A program made the translations under genes and the position numbers. The notes under the pieces were generated by a model. It did not search any database. It saw only the letters and a program-made list of their open reading frames with translations, and was not told the origin of the DNA. Shown one piece after another: positions 61,636 to 64,000 of a stretch of DNA of 64,000 nt (the stretch's first letter is position 1; each line of letters begins with the position of its first letter). The stretch covers positions 1 to 64,000 of the forward strand of contig JBJHBH010000004.1 in the NCBI GenBank assembly GCA_050485365.1, given 5' to 3'. The DNA comes from JARFUG01 sp050485365 (GTDB lineage: Bacteria > Desulfobacterota > Desulfuromonadia > Desulfuromonadales > JACZKF01).

Positions 61636-62378
61636 CCCTTGTCTTCACCGTGCGGACGGCTGCGCACGCCGTTCGAATCTCTCGGCGCATGCTCTGCGCG
61701 AAACCTCTCGACCTCTTTTCGAAGCGCCTCCTCTGCATCGACGTTCACGGTGTGACCGAGCCCGGCCAGGGTGAAGAGGATCTTGCCGAGGTGGTCTTCG
61801 ACGCCTGCTTCGTCCCCCTGCGACAGCGCCGCCTCGAGGGGCGAGAGGAGGGCGCGGATGCGCTCGACGGGGGGAGTCCGGCGCGCAGGGAGAAGGCCGG
61901 CCTCTTCGGCTTTGCGTGCGGTTTTCTGCGCTTTGGCCAGGGCCGGAAGGGTGGCGGGGATGCGATCGAGGGGGGATGCGCGATGGTTGGCGCCCCTCTC
62001 TTCGGCCTTGATCCGCTCCCACTGAAGGCTGAGCTCGTGCAGGCTCCCCGCGGCGCTGTCGCCGAAGACGTGGGGGTGGCGCCGGATCAGCTTTTCGCAG
62101 ATCGACGCGGCGACCTCGGCGAAATCGAAGTCGCCGCGCTCCTCGAAGATGCGCGCATGAAAGACGATCTGCAGGAGCAGATCGCCGAGCTCGTCGCGAA
62201 TCGCCGAGGGGACGCCCGCGTCGATCGCCTCGAGGACTTCGTAGGTCTCTTCGAGCAGGTAGGGCTTGAGGCTCTCGGGGGTTTGCTGCGCGTCCCAGGG
62301 GCATCCGCCGGGCGAGCGCAGCGTCTCCATGATCTGCAACAACCGCGCAAGCGGCTCGGGTGCTGTCGAATGGGGCAT
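61636..62378 (-). CDS. mazG: Nucleoside triphosphate pyrophosphohydrolase MazG (3' end lost in gap)
   Basis: About 247 residues visible before the gap. ETLRSPGGCPWDAQQTPESLKPYLLEETYEVLEAID and LGDLLLQIVFHARIFEERGDFDF are the first MazG domain with EExxE and ExxD magnesium ligands; the second domain ends in KILFTLAGLGHTVNVDAEEALRKEVERF. It hydrolyses NTPs to NMPs and PPi. ATG 62378 fits the family start. The continuation left of the gap (231 bp) does not resemble MazG, so the gene must end in or very near the gap. Confidence 0.92.
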
Positions 62379-62535
62379 GCGGGTCGTCTCGAAATAAAGG
62401 GGAAATGAACGGTTTTTTCTACTGCAACCCCTGCGAAAAAGCAAGGTCTTATGGGGAATTAATGGCTTGCAAAATATCGGCGAATACGCTAATAGAGAGA
62501 ACTTCCGCCGACGATCGGGGCGCCCCCCTTTTATC

Positions 62536-62567
62536 TTGACAACAATAGGGTAGTCCTTATACTACCC
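62536..62567 (+). promoter_or_regulatory. Promoter with palindrome upstream of yceD
   Basis: TTGACA (62536-62541) and TATACT (62558-62563), spacing 16. GGGTAGT (62548-62554) and ACTACCC (62561-62567) form a perfect inverted repeat across the -10 box, an operator-like arrangement 31 nt before the start of yceD. Confidence 0.68.
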
Positions 62568-62597
62568 GTTTTCAATCCGGCCGAGGGGATGAAGCCC

Positions 62598-63152
62598 ATG
62601 CGAATCCGCGTCGACGACATTCACGAAGAGGGGATCGCCCTCGACAGCTCCGAGGCCGCCGAAGACTTCCCTTTGCTGGCCGAGATGATCGAGGCGGGGG
62701 AGGTGGCTTTCGCCGCTGCGGTCCGCACCCGCATCCGGGTCGTGCGCGTGCGCGGAATGGTCGAGGCGGAAGGGGAAGTCCGCACGACGATGCGCTTCGC
62801 CTGCAGCGCCTGCCTGCAAGAGTTCGAGGCTCCCGTGGCGAGTTCCTTCGCGCTGACCTTCGTGCGCGAGCTGCCGCAGGTGAGCGACGAGTCGGGCGAA
62901 GAGGTTCAGCTCTCGGCCGAGGAGATGGGGATGATCCCCTTCCATGGCGAGGAGATCGATCTGCACGATGCCGTCGCCGAGCAGATCGTTATGACGCTGC
63001 CGATCCGTCCGCTGTGCCGCGAGCTTTGCAAGGGGCTGTGCCCGCAGTGCGGCGCCGACCGCAACGAAGGGGAGTGCGGCTGCGTGCGGCCTGTCATGAA
63101 CAACAAGTTTGCCGCTCTGAAGGATTTCAGGGTGGATGAGAAGAAGCAGTAA
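62598..63152 (+). CDS. yceD: YceD/DUF177 protein
   Basis: 184 residues, YceD (DUF177) family, whose genes almost always sit before rpmF and are linked to 23S rRNA accumulation. RFACSACLQEF and LCRELCKGLCPQCGADRNEGECGC are the conserved cysteine motifs. ATG 62598 is chosen over 62589 because GAGGGG lies nine bases upstream. Followed by rpmF and plsX, the standard order. Confidence 0.95.
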   Translation: MRIRVDDIHEEGIALDSSEAAEDFPLLAEMIEAGEVAFAAAVRTRIRVVRVRGMVEAEGEVRTTMRFACSACLQEFEAPVASSFALTFVRELPQVSDESGEEVQLSAEEMGMIPFHGEEIDLHDAVAEQIVMTLPIRPLCRELCKGLCPQCGADRNEGECGCVRPVMNNKFAALKDFRVDEKKQ

Positions 63153-63200
63153 CAATCCGGATCTCCCAGCGGAGCCGGTTCTAAAGGAGAAAACGTCACC

Positions 63201-63380
63201 ATGGCCGTACCCAAGAAGAAGACATCCAAATCGAGACGCGACATGCGTCGTGCGCACGACGCCCTGACCGCCCCCGGCATCTCCGTGTGCCCCCAGTGCA
63301 AGGAGCCCAAGCAGCCCCATCGCGTCTGCGCAAGCTGCGGCACCTACAAAGGCAAAGACGTCATCGTCAGCGAAGACTAA
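63201..63380 (+). CDS. rpmF: Ribosomal protein L32
   Basis: 59 residues, MAVPKKKTSKSRRDMRRAHD followed by the zinc-ribbon CPQCKEPKQPHRVC and CGTYKGKDVI. The zinc-binding C+ form of L32 (CxxC ... CxxC). AAGGAG precedes ATG 63201. Between yceD and plsX in the conserved order. Confidence 0.98.
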   Translation: MAVPKKKTSKSRRDMRRAHDALTAPGISVCPQCKEPKQPHRVCASCGTYKGKDVIVSED

Positions 63381-63392
63381 GAGGGTTTCCCA

Positions 63393-64000
63393 TTGAAGGG
63401 GCGCATCATCGTCGCTGTCGACGCCATGGGGGGAGATAACGCACCTTCTGCGGAAGTGGAAGGTGCCGTTGCCGCTGCACGGCAGTGGGGGATTTCCATC
63501 GTCCTGGTGGGGAGGGCGGAGAAGATCGAGGAAGAGCTCGCCAGGCACACGACCGAAGGGCTCGACATCACGGTTCACCACGCAGGCGAAGTGGTGGGGA
63601 TGCACGACTCGGCTTCGGACGCGGTGCGAAAGAAGAAGGACTCCTCCATTCGCGTCGCCTTCAACCTCGTCAAGGAGGGGCGTGCGGACGCCGTCGTGAG
63701 CGCGGGCAACTCCGGCGCCACCATGGCCGCCGGGATGTTCGTGCTGAAGCGAATATCCGGGATCGACCGGCCAGCTATCGCCACCATCATGCCGAACCTG
63801 CGCAATCAGACGCTGGTCATGGACGTGGGGGGCAACGTCGACTGCAAGCCGTATCATCTGGCGCAGTTCGCCCTGATGGGGGATGTCTACTCCCGCGCCA
63901 TCCTCGGCAAGAAGAGCCCCAGAGTCGGTCTGCTCTCCAACGGCGAGGAGGTGAGCAAGGGGAACGATCTGACCCGCGACGCCCACCAGCTTCTCAGGGA
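63393..64000 (+). CDS. plsX: Phosphate acyltransferase PlsX (5' part)
   Basis: The first 202 codons are visible; the gene runs off the window. RIIVAVDAMGGDNAPSAEVEGAV, VHHAGEVVGMHDSASDAVRKKKDSSIRVA, AVVSAGNSGATMAAG, MDVGGNVDCKPYHLAQFALMG and RVGLLSNGEEVSKGNDL are PlsX signatures. It converts acyl-ACP to acyl-phosphate for phospholipid synthesis. The start must be TTG 63393 (MKGRIIVAVDAMGGD), since the first ATG would remove the conserved VAVDAMGGD strand; GAGGG precedes it. Confidence 0.95.
   Translation, partial: MKGRIIVAVDAMGGDNAPSAEVEGAVAAARQWGISIVLVGRAEKIEEELARHTTEGLDITVHHAGEVVGMHDSASDAVRKKKDSSIRVAFNLVKEGRADAVVSAGNSGATMAAGMFVLKRISGIDRPAIATIMPNLRNQTLVMDVGGNVDCKPYHLAQFALMGDVYSRAILGKKSPRVGLLSNGEEVSKGNDLTRDAHQLLR

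Noticed and set aside
61395..62444. mazG read straight through the N run into the sequence left of the gap
   Set aside because: The left part has no MazG similarity, and the frame across 10 placeholder bases is arbitrary.

Overview
The window is GC-rich, densely packed bacterial chromosome. Gene content and protein style (NtrC-type two-component pair, mreBCD-mrdA-rodA, two Fur-family regulators beside rubrerythrin and other diiron proteins, AmrS-type radical SAM enzyme, YceD-L32-PlsX order at the right end) suggest an anaerobic deltaproteobacterium close to Desulfuromonadia (Geobacter/Desulfuromonas-like). That placement is inference from protein style, not from a marker gene. A run of 10 N at 61626-61635 marks an assembly gap.

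Layout. 1-2797: leader-distal part of a large type I-E CRISPR array (46 repeats seen; array, leader and presumably cas genes continue to the left). 2860-8435: a promoter/hairpin/terminator leader, a histidine kinase with a sigma54 response regulator, a hotdog thioesterase and a minimal zincin, a TlpA-CcdA thiol-redox pair and a Fur regulator with a Fur-box-like site. 8585-10173: a THUMP protein and a small decayed integrative element inserted in the 3' half of tRNA-Leu(CAA). It consists of two 88-bp direct repeats, an integrase C-terminus that has lost its catalytic tyrosine, and a brnTA toxin-antitoxin pair with a perfect palindromic operator. 10208-16298 (minus strand): folate-branch pabC/pabB, tRNA-Ala, a cupin, purC and ppiD. 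16497-21913: cell-shape operon mreB-mreC-mreD-mrdA-rodA. 22115-28318: amrS, an unknown gene, rarA (minus), nadK, recN and a GNAT acetyltransferase.

28473-41842: LytM-type peptidase, secA, argJ, deoC-deoB, a PilZ protein with a degenerate receiver, a DUF2914 protein, a response regulator with a very long acidic linker and a PopZ-like C-terminus, valS, and a small membrane protein. 42030-43118 (minus): perR-rubrerythrin with a palindrome over the promoter. 43307-47383: a GH3 enzyme, an MFS transporter, a cysteine-cluster protein and a secreted DUF4412-like protein. 47560-51178: a four-gene cluster of inositol-phosphate synthase, an unusual glycosidase-like protein, a histidine phosphatase and a methyltransferase. 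This is the best candidate here for an undescribed pathway.

51288-57991: TlyA, a YhaO/YhaN nuclease-ATPase pair in which the coiled coil carries membrane segments instead of a zinc hook, a HIT protein, a DksA-like zinc-finger protein and a RelA/SpoT homologue whose synthetase half looks degenerate. 58031-61346: a Bax-like glucosaminidase, a YjbQ protein, a 54-residue protein, a ferritin-like diiron protein, a membrane protein and FxsA. 61347-61625 holds four DnaA-box-like sequences within 46 bp beside the gap. The right end carries mazG (cut by the gap), yceD, rpmF and the start of plsX. Recurrent non-coding structure includes three intergenic tandem repeats, all with a 7-nt period but different units, and two nested inverted repeats sharing a 15-nt core.
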